Shown piece by piece: positions 24,570-34,078 of a stretch of 64,000 bases of DNA; the stretch's first letter is position 1; each line of letters starts with the position of its first letter. The position numbers and the translations under genes are program-made. Source of the stretch: JAMHWD01 sp035911135 (GTDB lineage: Bacteria; Pseudomonadota; Alphaproteobacteria; Micavibrionales; Micavibrionaceae); the NCBI GenBank assembly GCA_035911135.1, contig JAMHWD010000017.1, positions 7,367 through 71,366 of the forward strand, read 5' to 3'. The notes beneath the pieces are model-generated. The model was not told the DNA's origin. It saw only the letters and a list, made by a program, of their open reading frames with translations, and ran no database searches.

Positions 24570-27131
24570 TTGAGCCAGAATCTCGTCATTGTTGAATCGC
24601 CCGCCAAGGCGAAAACCATCGAAAAATATCTGGGGCCGAATTATACGGTTCTGGCCTCCTACGGCCATGTCCGCGATCTGGTGAATAAAGATGGCTCCGT
24701 CCTGCCCGATGATGATTTTGCGATGAAATGGCAATTGGGCGACCGCGCCGATAAGAACGTGCGCGATATCAAATCCGCCCTGAAAAAAGCCGATGCATTG
24801 TACCTCGCAACCGACCCTGACCGCGAAGGGGAAGCCATTTCATGGCATGTGCTGGAAATCCTGCAAGATGCCGGACTGGTCGATGATAAACAGGTCCACC
24901 GCGTTACCTTTAATGAAATCACGAAGAAAGCCGTGCAAGAGGCCTTCACCCATGCACGTGATCTTGATACCCCGCTGATCGAGGCGTATCTGGCGCGCCG
25001 CGCGCTGGATTATCTGGTGGGCTTTACGCTCTCGCCCGTTCTCTGGCGCAAATTGCCCGGATCAAAATCGGCAGGCCGCGTGCAATCGGTGGCCCTTCGC
25101 ATTATCTGCGAGCGCGAGACGGAAATCGAAGCCTTCCGCGCCCAGGAATACTGGAGCATCGAGGCGCGGCTTCATACGCCTGAGGGCGTGCCCTTCACCG
25201 CGCGCCTGACCCATCTGGCCGGGAACAAGCTGGATAAGATGGATATCGGCAGCGAACAGGCCGCGACCAGCGCCGTTGAACGCATTCGCCACAAGAATTT
25301 AACGATCCAGAAAATTGAGAAAAAACAGGTGCGTCGCTTCCCCGCCCCACCTTTTATTACCTCAAGCTTGCAGATGGAAGCCTCCCGCAAGCTGGGCATG
25401 AGCGCATCCAACACCATGCGTAACGCGCAAGGCCTGTATGAGGCCGGTTTCATTACCTATATGCGAACCGATGGCACGACTTTGTCGGAGGATGCCGTTT
25501 CGCAGGCGCGTGGCCTCATTAAGAAAGATTTTGGCGCGCAATATCTGCCCGATGCGCCGCGTCTTTATAAATCCAAGGCCAAGAACGCGCAGGAAGCGCA
25601 CGAGGCGATCCGCCCGACTGACCTCTCCGTCCACCCGCGCAGCGCTGATGCGCCCAAGGATGAATACCAGCGCAAATTATATGAGCTGATCTGGAAGCGC
25701 ACCATGGCCTCCCAGATGGAAAACGCGGTTCTGGACCAGATGAGCGTTGATATTTCCGATGGGACGGATGATGTCATTTTGCGGGCGAATGGTTCGGTTA
25801 TTGCCTTTGATGGTTTCCTGACGCTGTATCAGGAAACCCAGAATGATGATGAAGACGAGGCCGATAACGATGAATCGGGCCGCCGCCTGCCACCAATGAA
25901 TGAAGGCGACAAGACAAAACTGGTCGATGTAAAGCCGGAGCAGCATTTCACCCAGCCCCCGCCCCGTTATTCCGAGGCCACGCTGGTGAAAAAATTAGAG
26001 GAGCTCGGCATTGGCCGCCCCTCGACCTATGCCTCGATTTTGCAGGTCTTGCGCGATCGCAATTATGTGACGCTGGATAAAAAACGCTTCATCCCCGAAG
26101 ACCGGGGCCGCGTGGTGACGACCTTCCTCACCAAGTTTTTCACCAAATATGTCGATTACGATTTCACCGCCAATCTGGAAGAAGAACTGGATGCGATTGC
26201 TTCAGGCCATGTGTTCTGGAAGGAAGCCTTGCGCCTGTTCTGGACCGATTTCAAGGCTGCCGTGGATGAAACCAAAGGCCTGACCATCACCGATGTCATT
26301 AATCATCTGGATGAGGATCTGGGCCCGCACTTCTTCCCCGAAGGCGATAAGAGCCGCGCCTGTCAGGCCTGTAATTCGGGACGCCTCGGATTGAAACTGG
26401 GTAAATTTGGCGCCTTTATCGGCTGCTCGAATTACCCCGACTGCAAATACACCAAGCCTTTGGTCGTATCCGATTCCGAAGGCGGCGATGCCGGGGCCGA
26501 TGCTCTGGCGAATGAGCCGAAAATTCTAGGCACACAGCCCGGAACGGGACGCACCGTATCACTGCGCCGCGGCCCTTATGGCCCCTATGTCCAGATTGAT
26601 GCGCCTCCCGAAACTGCCGATCAGGAAAAGGCCCGCATGGCCGAATATGACGCGCAGATCAAAGAATGGAACGCCGCGAAGAAAACCGCCAAGGCCGCTG
26701 GAGAAAAAGCGCCGCCCAAACCCAAAAAGCCCGGCCCGCCCGCGCCCAAGCGCCAAGGCTTGCCCGCCGGGGCGAAGGCCGATGAGATTACGCTGGAAAA
26801 GGCGCTCTCGCTCCTTGCCCTCCCGCGCGAGATTGGCTATCACCCCGAAACCGGCAAGAAGATTGAGGCCGGTCTGGGGCGTTTCGGGCCATTCGTCAAG
26901 CATAACGGCATTTTCGCCTCCATCCCCAAAGATGAAGATGTCATGTCCATCGGCATGAACCGTGCCGTTGACCTTCTGGCGCAAAAGGCCGCGAAAGATG
27001 CGGCCAAGGCAGCTTCAGGGGAGACAGGCAAGAGATCCTTCCCGCCCAAGAAAAAAGCCGAAGGCGCAAAGACCCCGGCCAAAAAAGCGCCGGCCAAGAA
27101 AAAGCCTGCCGCGAAAAAGAAAAGCGCCTGA
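24570..27131 (+). CDS. topA: DNA topoisomerase I
   Basis: Type IA topoisomerase that relaxes negative supercoils, 853 residues. It begins with a TTG (24570) 3 bases after the dprA stop; no ATG gives the full TOPRIM start LVIVESPAKAKTIEKYLG. TOPRIM acidic residues are in ATDPDREGEAISWHV. The active-site tyrosine (about residue 297) is in FITYMRTDGTTLS, and PSTYASILQVLRDRNYV follows. A four-cysteine zinc motif (CQAC ... CSNYPDC) and further topo C-terminal repeats (GPYGPYVQID, GRFGPFVKHNG) lead into a Lys/Ala/Pro-rich tail (KKAPAKKKPAAKKK) for nonspecific DNA binding. Translational coupling to dprA is likely. Confidence 0.96.
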   Translation: MSQNLVIVESPAKAKTIEKYLGPNYTVLASYGHVRDLVNKDGSVLPDDDFAMKWQLGDRADKNVRDIKSALKKADALYLATDPDREGEAISWHVLEILQDAGLVDDKQVHRVTFNEITKKAVQEAFTHARDLDTPLIEAYLARRALDYLVGFTLSPVLWRKLPGSKSAGRVQSVALRIICERETEIEAFRAQEYWSIEARLHTPEGVPFTARLTHLAGNKLDKMDIGSEQAATSAVERIRHKNLTIQKIEKKQVRRFPAPPFITSSLQMEASRKLGMSASNTMRNAQGLYEAGFITYMRTDGTTLSEDAVSQARGLIKKDFGAQYLPDAPRLYKSKAKNAQEAHEAIRPTDLSVHPRSADAPKDEYQRKLYELIWKRTMASQMENAVLDQMSVDISDGTDDVILRANGSVIAFDGFLTLYQETQNDDEDEADNDESGRRLPPMNEGDKTKLVDVKPEQHFTQPPPRYSEATLVKKLEELGIGRPSTYASILQVLRDRNYVTLDKKRFIPEDRGRVVTTFLTKFFTKYVDYDFTANLEEELDAIASGHVFWKEALRLFWTDFKAAVDETKGLTITDVINHLDEDLGPHFFPEGDKSRACQACNSGRLGLKLGKFGAFIGCSNYPDCKYTKPLVVSDSEGGDAGADALANEPKILGTQPGTGRTVSLRRGPYGPYVQIDAPPETADQEKARMAEYDAQIKEWNAAKKTAKAAGEKAPPKPKKPGPPAPKRQGLPAGAKADEITLEKALSLLALPREIGYHPETGKKIEAGLGRFGPFVKHNGIFASIPKDEDVMSIGMNRAVDLLAQKAAKDAAKAASGETGKRSFPPKKKAEGAKTPAKKAPAKKKPAAKKKSA

Positions 27132-27147
27132 ACATCATTCCAAAATT

Positions 27148-27233
27148 CGTCATGACACGGCCTTGTCCGTGTCATCCATGAATAATCCCGGCACAAACAT
27201 ATCTGGATTACCCGCATGAAGCGGGTAATGACG
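27148..27233. repeat. Dispersed intergenic palindromic element, copy 2
   Basis: An 86-base element has the same plan as the copy at 9469-9533: it starts CGTCAT, ends ATGACG, and contains hairpins GACACGG/CCGTGTC and TTACCCGC/GCGGGTAA. The left arm is followed by ATCCATGA and the right arm is preceded by GGAT. The stem sequences differ from copy 1 (TACACGG and TCACACGC there), so stems are conserved by pairing rather than by sequence. It occupies most of the topA-rnr gap. Confidence 0.75.
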
Positions 27234-27271
27234 TTGTTGTGTTTTGAACTTGCGTGATATGATAAAATCGC

Positions 27272-29596
27272 ATGATTAAACCTGATCAGATTCTGGATTT
27301 CCTCAAATCCGCCTCTACCCCCTTAACAAAACGCGAAATCGCGAGTGCCTTTGGCATCAAGGGCGGCGAGAACCGGATTGACCTTAAAAAAGCACTGCGC
27401 GCGCTGGAGAATGATGGCGCGATCGTCAAGCAACCGGGCGGTGCTTATGCCCTGCCCGAAGGCCTGCCCAGCGTTGCCATCATCGAGGTCACCGATATTG
27501 ATACTGATGGTGATGCTTTTGGAACGCCTGTGGAATGGAACGAGAAGAACCAAGGCACGCCCCCGCGCATTGAAATATCCCCCGGCGGCAAGGGGCATCC
27601 GGCCTTAAAACCCGGAGACAGGGCCTTGATGTCGCTGCGGCGTGTCACAGGCAATACCTATGAAGCCAAAATCATCCGCGCCCTTGATACGGATAAGGGC
27701 CGCGTCATTGGCGTTTTGCGTATGACCAAAAGCGGCCCCGTGCTGGAGCCTTCCGATAAAAAGGCGCGGTATGATTTCCCGATCCGCGCCGGCGATGAAG
27801 GCGCGGCTAAGGACGGCGATCTGGTGGTGGGGGAGATTCAGCCCTCCCGCAATCTCCAGCATAAAAATGTCCGCATCATCGAAGTATTAGGACGGCGCGA
27901 TGATCCCAAGGCGATCAGCCTGATCAGCCTGCATGAGGCGGGGCTGCATGAAAAATTCCCCGATGCCGCGCTGAAAGATTGCGAAGGGATGAAAGTGCCG
28001 CCGCTGGATGGCCGCGAGGATATGCGTAAAATCCCCCTCGTGACGATTGACGGCGCGGATGCGCGGGATTTTGACGATGCCGTCTTTGCGGAGCCTTGCA
28101 CTTTGCCCAATGGCTATCCCGGATTTCATCTGATCGTGGCGATTGCCGATGTCAGTTTTTATGTGCGTTCCGGCTCGGCGCTTGATAAGGAAGCCCGCAT
28201 TCGCGGTAATTCGACTTATTTCCCCGACCGCGTTGTGCCGATGCTGCCCGAGGCGCTCTCCAACGATCTTTGTTCCCTGCGCCCTCATGAGGACCGCGCG
28301 GCGCTGGCGGTTCATATGTGGATTGATAACTGGGGGCATCTGGTCAAACACAGATTTAAACGCGCGCTCATTCGCTCTCACGCGCGCCTGACATATGAAC
28401 AAGTGCAGGCCGCCAAGGACGGGATGAAAAATGCCCTGCCCGATGATCTGGATTTTCAGGTCATTCAAAATTTATATGATGCATTTCACCTGCTGGAGAA
28501 GGCGCGCCAAAAACGCGGCGCGCTGGATCTTGATGTACCCGAACGCCAGATCCTGATCGATAAGGCCGGGAATATGACCGGCGTGAGAAAACGCGAACGC
28601 CTTGATGCCCATAAATTGATTGAAGAATTTATGATTTTGGCCAATGTCGCCGCGGCGCAAGGGCTGGAGAATGCCGATACGCCTTGCGTTTACCGCATTC
28701 ATGACCGCCCCTCGATGGATAAATTAGAAGCCGTGCGGGAATTTATCGAAAGCTTCGGGCTCTCTCTGCCGCGTGGCCAGACGATTAAATCGGCGCAGAT
28801 TAACGCGCTCCTCCACCGCGCATCCGAGATGCCCTATTCGCCGCTCATCTCACAGGTCATTTTGCGTACGCAAAGTCAGGCCGTCTATAGCCCCAAGAAT
28901 ATCGGCCATTTCGGTCTGGCGCTGGAGAAATACGCGCATTTCACATCGCCCATCCGCCGCTATGCCGATTTGCTGGTGCATCGCGGCCTCGTGCGCGCCT
29001 TTGGCCTTGGCGCGGGCGGGCTTACGGAGGAAGAAGAAGTCCAGCTTGAAGGCATCTCCAGCGATATCTCCGGCGCGGAGCGCAAATCCATGGAGGCCGA
29101 GCGCGGCGCGGTTGACCGCTTCACCGCCGCCTTTCTCTCCGGCCATGTCGGGGCAGAATTTACAGGGCGCATATCGGGCGTCACGCGCTTTGGATTATTC
29201 GTCACGCTGGATGAAAGCGGCGCCGATGGCCTTGTGCCCATGAAATCAATGAATGATGATTTCTACGTCCATGACGAACATGCCCATGCGCTGGTGGGCC
29301 GCAGGAAGGGCAAGATCTATCGTTTGGGCGCGGGCGTGCATGTACGCCTGAAGGAAGCCGATGGCCTGACAGGCTCAACATTGCTGGAGCTTACCGGGCC
29401 CAGCCTCAAAGGCGCGGACATCCCCGGCATGGCCCGGCCCAAGGCCCATCATAGCGGCGGCGAAAGGTCGGAAAAGCGCAGAAACAAAGGTGAAAGGCAG
29501 AAAGGCCCCAGAAAAAACTTGAATATTAGGGAAAATAATGGTACAAATAATGGCGCGAATAAAGGGTCTAAAAAACGCCCGCCGCGCAAGCGTTGA
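27272..29596 (+). CDS. rnr: Ribonuclease R
   Basis: Processive 3'-5' exoribonuclease that degrades structured RNA. Domains in order over 774 residues: N-terminal helix-turn-helix/cold-shock region (residues 1-220), the RNB catalytic domain with TIDGADARDFDDAVFAEP (the four metal-binding aspartates), ADVSFYVRSGSALDKEARIR, and HFTSPIRRYADLLVHR (catalytic Arg region). An S1 domain follows (TGRISGVTRFGLFVTLDES). A basic C-terminal tail rich in Lys, Arg, Asn and Gly is typical of the family. It lies in the alphaproteobacterial topA-rnr-rpmG neighbourhood, here with a second RNB gene inserted before rpmG. Confidence 0.95.
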   Translation: MIKPDQILDFLKSASTPLTKREIASAFGIKGGENRIDLKKALRALENDGAIVKQPGGAYALPEGLPSVAIIEVTDIDTDGDAFGTPVEWNEKNQGTPPRIEISPGGKGHPALKPGDRALMSLRRVTGNTYEAKIIRALDTDKGRVIGVLRMTKSGPVLEPSDKKARYDFPIRAGDEGAAKDGDLVVGEIQPSRNLQHKNVRIIEVLGRRDDPKAISLISLHEAGLHEKFPDAALKDCEGMKVPPLDGREDMRKIPLVTIDGADARDFDDAVFAEPCTLPNGYPGFHLIVAIADVSFYVRSGSALDKEARIRGNSTYFPDRVVPMLPEALSNDLCSLRPHEDRAALAVHMWIDNWGHLVKHRFKRALIRSHARLTYEQVQAAKDGMKNALPDDLDFQVIQNLYDAFHLLEKARQKRGALDLDVPERQILIDKAGNMTGVRKRERLDAHKLIEEFMILANVAAAQGLENADTPCVYRIHDRPSMDKLEAVREFIESFGLSLPRGQTIKSAQINALLHRASEMPYSPLISQVILRTQSQAVYSPKNIGHFGLALEKYAHFTSPIRRYADLLVHRGLVRAFGLGAGGLTEEEEVQLEGISSDISGAERKSMEAERGAVDRFTAAFLSGHVGAEFTGRISGVTRFGLFVTLDESGADGLVPMKSMNDDFYVHDEHAHALVGRRKGKIYRLGAGVHVRLKEADGLTGSTLLELTGPSLKGADIPGMARPKAHHSGGERSEKRRNKGERQKGPRKNLNIRENNGTNNGANKGSKKRPPRKR

Positions 29597-29638
29597 TTGC
29601 CATCACACCTGATTACAAGCGAGGGTTAGAATATTCTC

Positions 29639-32305
29639 ATGGCCAAACCGACAGGACATAGACTGGCCTGCAGCCCTGAGAATATTGTCGATATGCTGGC
29701 ATTCTCGCCCAAGCCACTATCCTTACAGGAATTACAGCACAGCTTTGGCCTGAAGAACCCGGAATTACCAACTATATTGCTGCCGGCTATCCAAAAGCTG
29801 ATAGAGCGGGATCCCGCCCCCATCATGCAAACAGGCGGAAAATACAAAGCCACGCCCGAGGCCAAAGCCTCGCCCCTTATGGTTGTGCGGCTTGGCCAGA
29901 GAAATTCAGATGGCACGTATTCCCTCGACCCCGTCAACTGGGCCAAAGGCCGTTCAGCGCAGCCTTTCAGATTATTTGCGCGTGATGTCAGAAATTTTGA
30001 TCTCGACCCCGGACAAAAACTTTTGGTCCGCATCAAGGCACGGCGTCCCAAAAGCGCGGACAAGCCCTATTACACATGCGCTCTCCTGCAAAAACTGGAA
30101 CCGGATGCGCCAGCCAGAATTACAGGAACATTCCAGCAAAGCGGCGGAAAAAGATTTTTCAAACCAGATAATCCCGCCATTCATCACAGCTTTGTGATAG
30201 CCAGTGCACAAAAATCGGTCTTTCGCGATGGCGATCCTGTGTTTGCTCGCCTTCGTGAAGATTTTGATCAGGCGCATCCGGCCGTAGATATTGAAGGGCT
30301 CATCTGGAGCCCGGACCAACCTGCGACAAAGCTCCGCACGCATATCCTGACCAAGGCCGGCAAACGGCTATCCTTCCCGCTGGATGTCGAAAAAACCGCG
30401 CGGCGTCATGCGGAATCTGTGAGCACCAAAGGCCATACCGACCGCAGGGACATCCATTTCGTCACAATAGATGGACAAGAAGCCCGCGATTTTGACGATG
30501 CGGTATATGCCGAACCCGATGAATCGCCTGATAATGAAGGCGGCAGCGTCATTTATATCGCCAGCTCGCATTCCGCCCTGTTTCTGCCCGTGGGGTCGCC
30601 CATGGATAAAATGGCGCTGCAGGAGCCTTTTTCGATTTACACGAATGACGAGGAAGCCGTCCATATGCAAGCCAAATGCGTGGCCGAAAATTATGCATCC
30701 CTGAAAGAGAACGAGATACGGCCCGCCATTGTCCTTCGCGCACGCATCAGCGCCGATGGGCATGTAATCGAAAGCGCATTCGAGCGTCAGACCATCAAAG
30801 TCCGTCACCGCATGACCTATGACCGCACTGATCAGGCCATGGCCTTTAACCCGCCCTACACCCAGCACCAGCAAAGACTGGTGCAGAACCTGCAAGCCGC
30901 CTATATCAGCCTGAAGGCACGGCATGAAAGGCGGCAGGATCTGAAATTCACTGATAACAAAACCTATCCAAGCTTCGATGAAGAAGGACATATCACAGGA
31001 TTCAGATCGGAAATCGACAGCCCTGCCCGTGATCTGATCCGTAAATTTATGAATCTTTACAATGAGCAATTGGGAGCCGTTCTCTACGCAGCTGATATCC
31101 CCTTTGTCTCCCGTTATCAGGAAGCGCCCGATACGGATCTTGTGCGATCGACCAGAAAAAAACTGGCCTATCTGGGCATTGAAAGCCCCGATCATGATCA
31201 CTGGACCACAGAAGAGATGAATGAAATTATCGCCAGCGCCAAAAGCGATCCGTTCCTCTCAGAAAATGCCGAATGGTATTTGCTGCGGACTTTAAAACCT
31301 GCTGAAAACGCGCTTTCCAAGCCCGGTCATTATAGCCTTGCCCTTGAAACACCCGTTGCCTGGGGCACCAGCAGCGAACGGCGCTATTCCGATGTCATCA
31401 ACCAGCGCGCCCTGGGTCGCGCGCAAGGCTGGTACGCGGGGCCACTGGTTAGCGGCGAGGAATCTGGCGGAATGAGCCGCGCCATTGATATGATGAACTA
31501 TGCCGAAGGCGAGGCTGATAAAATTCAGCGCAACGCACTTTACGCGCAGGCCATCGCCCATATCAAGCGCCATGAAGGCAAAACCGTTCCGGCCTTTATC
31601 GTCAATGTATCGGAAAATGCAGGCCTTATCCTCAAAATAGAGGACTGTCCCTTAAGCTTTAATATCCCGATCAGCGCCATGCATAAAGGCAGCTATATCC
31701 GCAGCAGCGATCGCCGCAGCATCTATAATGAACAAAAACAGATCAAATACACGGCCGGAGAATGGATTGACGTGCGCGTGGATCATGCCGATCCGGTGAA
31801 TGCCGTTATCAATCTGGCCATCCCCGGCGCCCGTAATCATGAAACCAAAGTCCGCGCCAAGCCCGCACGCGCCGATATAAAAGCCAAACACTCATCGCCG
31901 GGGATCTCCAGCGGCCAGGGGACCCGCATGATCGAACAGGCCGAGATTATCGCCGCCTCGACACGGGATGGCCTGACGCTGCGATTTACCGCTGGCGGCA
32001 AATCGCAGGATGTGCAATGGCCCATATCACAGATGCCCAAAGGGTCTTATCAGATGCGCGGTCAGGATCTGTATCTCTTCCCGCAAAAGGAGCGCCCTTC
32101 CAAGTTGTTTGCCATTGGCGAGAGCTTGCACATGCAGATTTTCAAAACAAAGAGTGGCAAGATCACCATTAATAATTATGTAAATAATTATACACCCCCC
32201 ACTAGAGCCGCCCGGAAGGAAATCTCCTTGCGAGGCCTTGAATCCTTGAGCGCGCACCCTCTTCTGGGCCAATTGGAGCCGCCTCAAGACAATTTGTCTC
32301 TTTAA
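29639..32305 (+). CDS. Divergent RNase II/R-family (RNB domain) protein, tandem paralogue of RNase R
   Basis: An 888-residue protein. Residues 1-70 resemble an RNase R N-terminal winged helix. The RNB domain retains all four metal-ligand aspartates with canonical spacing (TIDGQEARDFDDAVYAE, Asp278, 284, 286, 287) and a version of the catalytic Arg segment (GTSSERRYSDVINQRAL). However the usual ADVSxYV segment reads YIASSHSALFLPVGSPMDK, and the downstream PDRVxPMLPExLSN region is replaced by NDEEAVHMQAKCVAENY. Three small beta-barrel-like units, roughly 660-880, replace the S1 domain and basic tail. It starts 42 bases after rnr, so probably co-transcribed. Likely an exoribonuclease with altered substrate choice; orthologue not recognised. 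Confidence 0.78.
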   Translation: MAKPTGHRLACSPENIVDMLAFSPKPLSLQELQHSFGLKNPELPTILLPAIQKLIERDPAPIMQTGGKYKATPEAKASPLMVVRLGQRNSDGTYSLDPVNWAKGRSAQPFRLFARDVRNFDLDPGQKLLVRIKARRPKSADKPYYTCALLQKLEPDAPARITGTFQQSGGKRFFKPDNPAIHHSFVIASAQKSVFRDGDPVFARLREDFDQAHPAVDIEGLIWSPDQPATKLRTHILTKAGKRLSFPLDVEKTARRHAESVSTKGHTDRRDIHFVTIDGQEARDFDDAVYAEPDESPDNEGGSVIYIASSHSALFLPVGSPMDKMALQEPFSIYTNDEEAVHMQAKCVAENYASLKENEIRPAIVLRARISADGHVIESAFERQTIKVRHRMTYDRTDQAMAFNPPYTQHQQRLVQNLQAAYISLKARHERRQDLKFTDNKTYPSFDEEGHITGFRSEIDSPARDLIRKFMNLYNEQLGAVLYAADIPFVSRYQEAPDTDLVRSTRKKLAYLGIESPDHDHWTTEEMNEIIASAKSDPFLSENAEWYLLRTLKPAENALSKPGHYSLALETPVAWGTSSERRYSDVINQRALGRAQGWYAGPLVSGEESGGMSRAIDMMNYAEGEADKIQRNALYAQAIAHIKRHEGKTVPAFIVNVSENAGLILKIEDCPLSFNIPISAMHKGSYIRSSDRRSIYNEQKQIKYTAGEWIDVRVDHADPVNAVINLAIPGARNHETKVRAKPARADIKAKHSSPGISSGQGTRMIEQAEIIAASTRDGLTLRFTAGGKSQDVQWPISQMPKGSYQMRGQDLYLFPQKERPSKLFAIGESLHMQIFKTKSGKITINNYVNNYTPPTRAARKEISLRGLESLSAHPLLGQLEPPQDNLSL

Positions 32306-32308
32306 TTC

Positions 32309-32337
32309 TTGACAAACCTAGCCTGATCCACCATAAA
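32309..32337 (+). promoter_or_regulatory. Sigma-70-type promoter upstream of rpmG
   Basis: TTGACA at 32309-32314 is separated by 17 bases from CATAAA (32332-32337), 34 bases before the rpmG start. The -35 box is a perfect consensus match and the -10 matches four of six positions. It would let rpmG be transcribed independently of rnr. Confidence 0.55.
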
Positions 32338-32370
32338 TCGTGCCTTATTATCAGAATTTGGAGATATACC

Positions 32371-32571
32371 ATGGCAAAGGCAACCAATGTAAAAGTCAGG
32401 CTCGAAAGCGAAGCTGGCACAGGTTACCGTTATTACGCAGTTCGCAGCACGCGCGCGGAATACAAAATCAAGAAGAAGAAATACGACCCTTGGGCTGTTA
32501 ACGAAAAGACAGGCAAGAAGGGCGCGCATGTTTTCTTTGTCGAAAAGAAAATGCCCCCATCCAAGAAATAA
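32371..32571 (+). CDS. rpmG: 50S ribosomal protein L33, extended variant
   Basis: Large-subunit ribosomal protein. The opening MAKATNVKVRLESEAGTGYR and the KKKKYDPWA motif are L33 signatures. At 66 residues it is about 10 longer than the usual 55, with an insertion (VNEKTGKKGAH) where the family normally has a short turn, and it lacks zinc-binding cysteines (C- form). A good ribosome-binding site (GGAGATATACC) precedes the ATG, with a clear promoter upstream and terminator downstream. The rnr-rpmG proximity is normal for alphaproteobacteria. Confidence 0.88.
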   Translation: MAKATNVKVRLESEAGTGYRYYAVRSTRAEYKIKKKKYDPWAVNEKTGKKGAHVFFVEKKMPPSKK

Positions 32572-32592
32572 GAACCTTTATCTGGTTCGCAA

Positions 32593-32626
32593 AATCAAAA
32601 GCGCCTCATCAGGAGGCGCTTTTTTA
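32593..32626 (+). terminator. Intrinsic terminator of rpmG
   Basis: A 7-bp GC-rich stem GCGCCTC/GAGGCGC with loop ATCAG is flanked by AAAA on the left and a run of six Ts on the right, 26 bases after the rpmG stop. The A-tract means it could also act on the minus strand, where the pleD gene ends at 32624 inside the T-run. Confidence 0.85.
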
Positions 32627-34060
32627 TTCTTCCAGCTCTGGCCGGCCGCGCGCATGATAATCACTGGGGTTCAAACGTCCAACCCCTTCAAAGACGCAAC
32701 AATTACGCCCGTTATTTTTTGCCTCATAAAGACAGATATCAGCACGCTTTAGAACATCTGCCGGCCCCGGGCTGTCTTCTCCGCTAATTAACGTCCCGCC
32801 TATGGATGTGGTAATTTTCATCTGATCGCCATTGGCATTATATATAAATGGATCCTTTTCAATATCCTGACGCAAACGCTCGGCCACCATATAAGCACGA
32901 TCCTCCGATATATCCGGCAGTACAGCTACAAATTCTTCGCCGCCCAGACGCGCCACAAGATCAAAACTACGCAGGCCACGCTTCAAACGCTCTGCGAATA
33001 TTTTCAAAACAGCATCCCCCGCCTCATGCGTATAGGTATCATTGACCTGCTTGAAATGATCAATATCAATCACCAGCACAGCCATCATCTTGCTTTGCTC
33101 TGTGTTCTTCACCAGCAATTTTTGCAGGTGAACCTCCAGATAGCGCCGGTTATAAAGCCCCGTCAAACCATCGGTCAGCGCCATAGAAAGACTGATTTCA
33201 TAAGTGGCGCGCAAACGATCCTGAAAGCGCTTTTTGCGAAGCTGAGTACGCACACGCGCCATCAATTCATTACGGTCAATCGGACGCATGATATAATCAT
33301 GTGCGCCGATTTCCAATCCATGCGCCACGCGCTTCATATCATGATCCTCAGCCGCCATGATAATCGGCACAAGGCGCGTTTTTTCATTAGACCTTAAATG
33401 CGAACACAGACGCAAACCATCCTCATGATCCATGCTCAGACTGACGATAATCAGATCAAAATCATGATCCCGTATGCTCTCCATAGCTTTGTGACCGGCA
33501 TCAACCGCCACCACATGATGCATATCGCGGCCCAAAACTTCACGCATCTTGCGTAGCTCAAATTCCTTATCCTCAACAATGAGAATATTGGCACGCTCAT
33601 GCGGCTCAGACAGCAAAAGATTGGCATTTTCATTAACAACGCCAAGCTGGCTGGCTGTGCGCTCGCGCACGCGCCATTCATCCAGCGCCATCTTCAAACG
33701 CACCAGTGAACGCACTCGGCTCATCAAGGCAATATCGTTAATAGGCTTGCTCAGGAAATCATCAGCGCCGGCCTCAAGACCGCGCACGCGGTCTGCAGAA
33801 TCAGTCAGTGCCGTTACCATCACCACAGGAATATGCGCCAATGCCGGATCATGCTTGATACGGTTGCAAACCTCAAATCCGTCCATGCCCGGCATCATGA
33901 CATCCAAAAGGATAATATCCGGGCTTTTTTCGCGGGCCTTGTCCAGAGCTTCCTTGCCGCTGGTGGCCGTAACGACATCGTAATACTCGCTTGTAAGCTT
34001 CGCTTCCAGAAGCTTTACATTGGGCAGAATATCATCAACGACCAAAACTCTGGCTGACAT
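32624..34060 (-). CDS. pleD: PleD-type diguanylate cyclase response regulator
   Basis: Two-receiver GGDEF protein that makes cyclic di-GMP, 478 residues. The first receiver (1-125) is complete, with Asp in IILLDVMMPGMDG. The second (about 150-275) is degenerate: the acceptor position reads LIIVSLSMDHEDG with Ser in place of Asp, as in the adaptor receiver of Caulobacter PleD. The GGDEF domain has the active motif GGEEF in VARLGGEEFVAVLP, preceded by the product-inhibition I-site RSFD exactly five residues upstream. It sits 18 bases downstream of divK, the same divK-pleD operon as in Caulobacter, where the pair controls polar development and the cell cycle. Confidence 0.93.
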   Translation of the reverse strand: MSARVLVVDDILPNVKLLEAKLTSEYYDVVTATSGKEALDKAREKSPDIILLDVMMPGMDGFEVCNRIKHDPALAHIPVVMVTALTDSADRVRGLEAGADDFLSKPINDIALMSRVRSLVRLKMALDEWRVRERTASQLGVVNENANLLLSEPHERANILIVEDKEFELRKMREVLGRDMHHVVAVDAGHKAMESIRDHDFDLIIVSLSMDHEDGLRLCSHLRSNEKTRLVPIIMAAEDHDMKRVAHGLEIGAHDYIMRPIDRNELMARVRTQLRKKRFQDRLRATYEISLSMALTDGLTGLYNRRYLEVHLQKLLVKNTEQSKMMAVLVIDIDHFKQVNDTYTHEAGDAVLKIFAERLKRGLRSFDLVARLGGEEFVAVLPDISEDRAYMVAERLRQDIEKDPFIYNANGDQMKITTSIGGTLISGEDSPGPADVLKRADICLYEAKNNGRNCCVFEGVGRLNPSDYHARGRPELEE

Positions 34061-34078
34061 TATTCAGGCGTCCCCTTT

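Noticed and set aside
30368..31201. 277-codon minus-strand open frame inside the second RNB-domain gene
   Set aside because: Lies entirely within the coding region of a protein with conserved catalytic aspartates; no recognisable motif.
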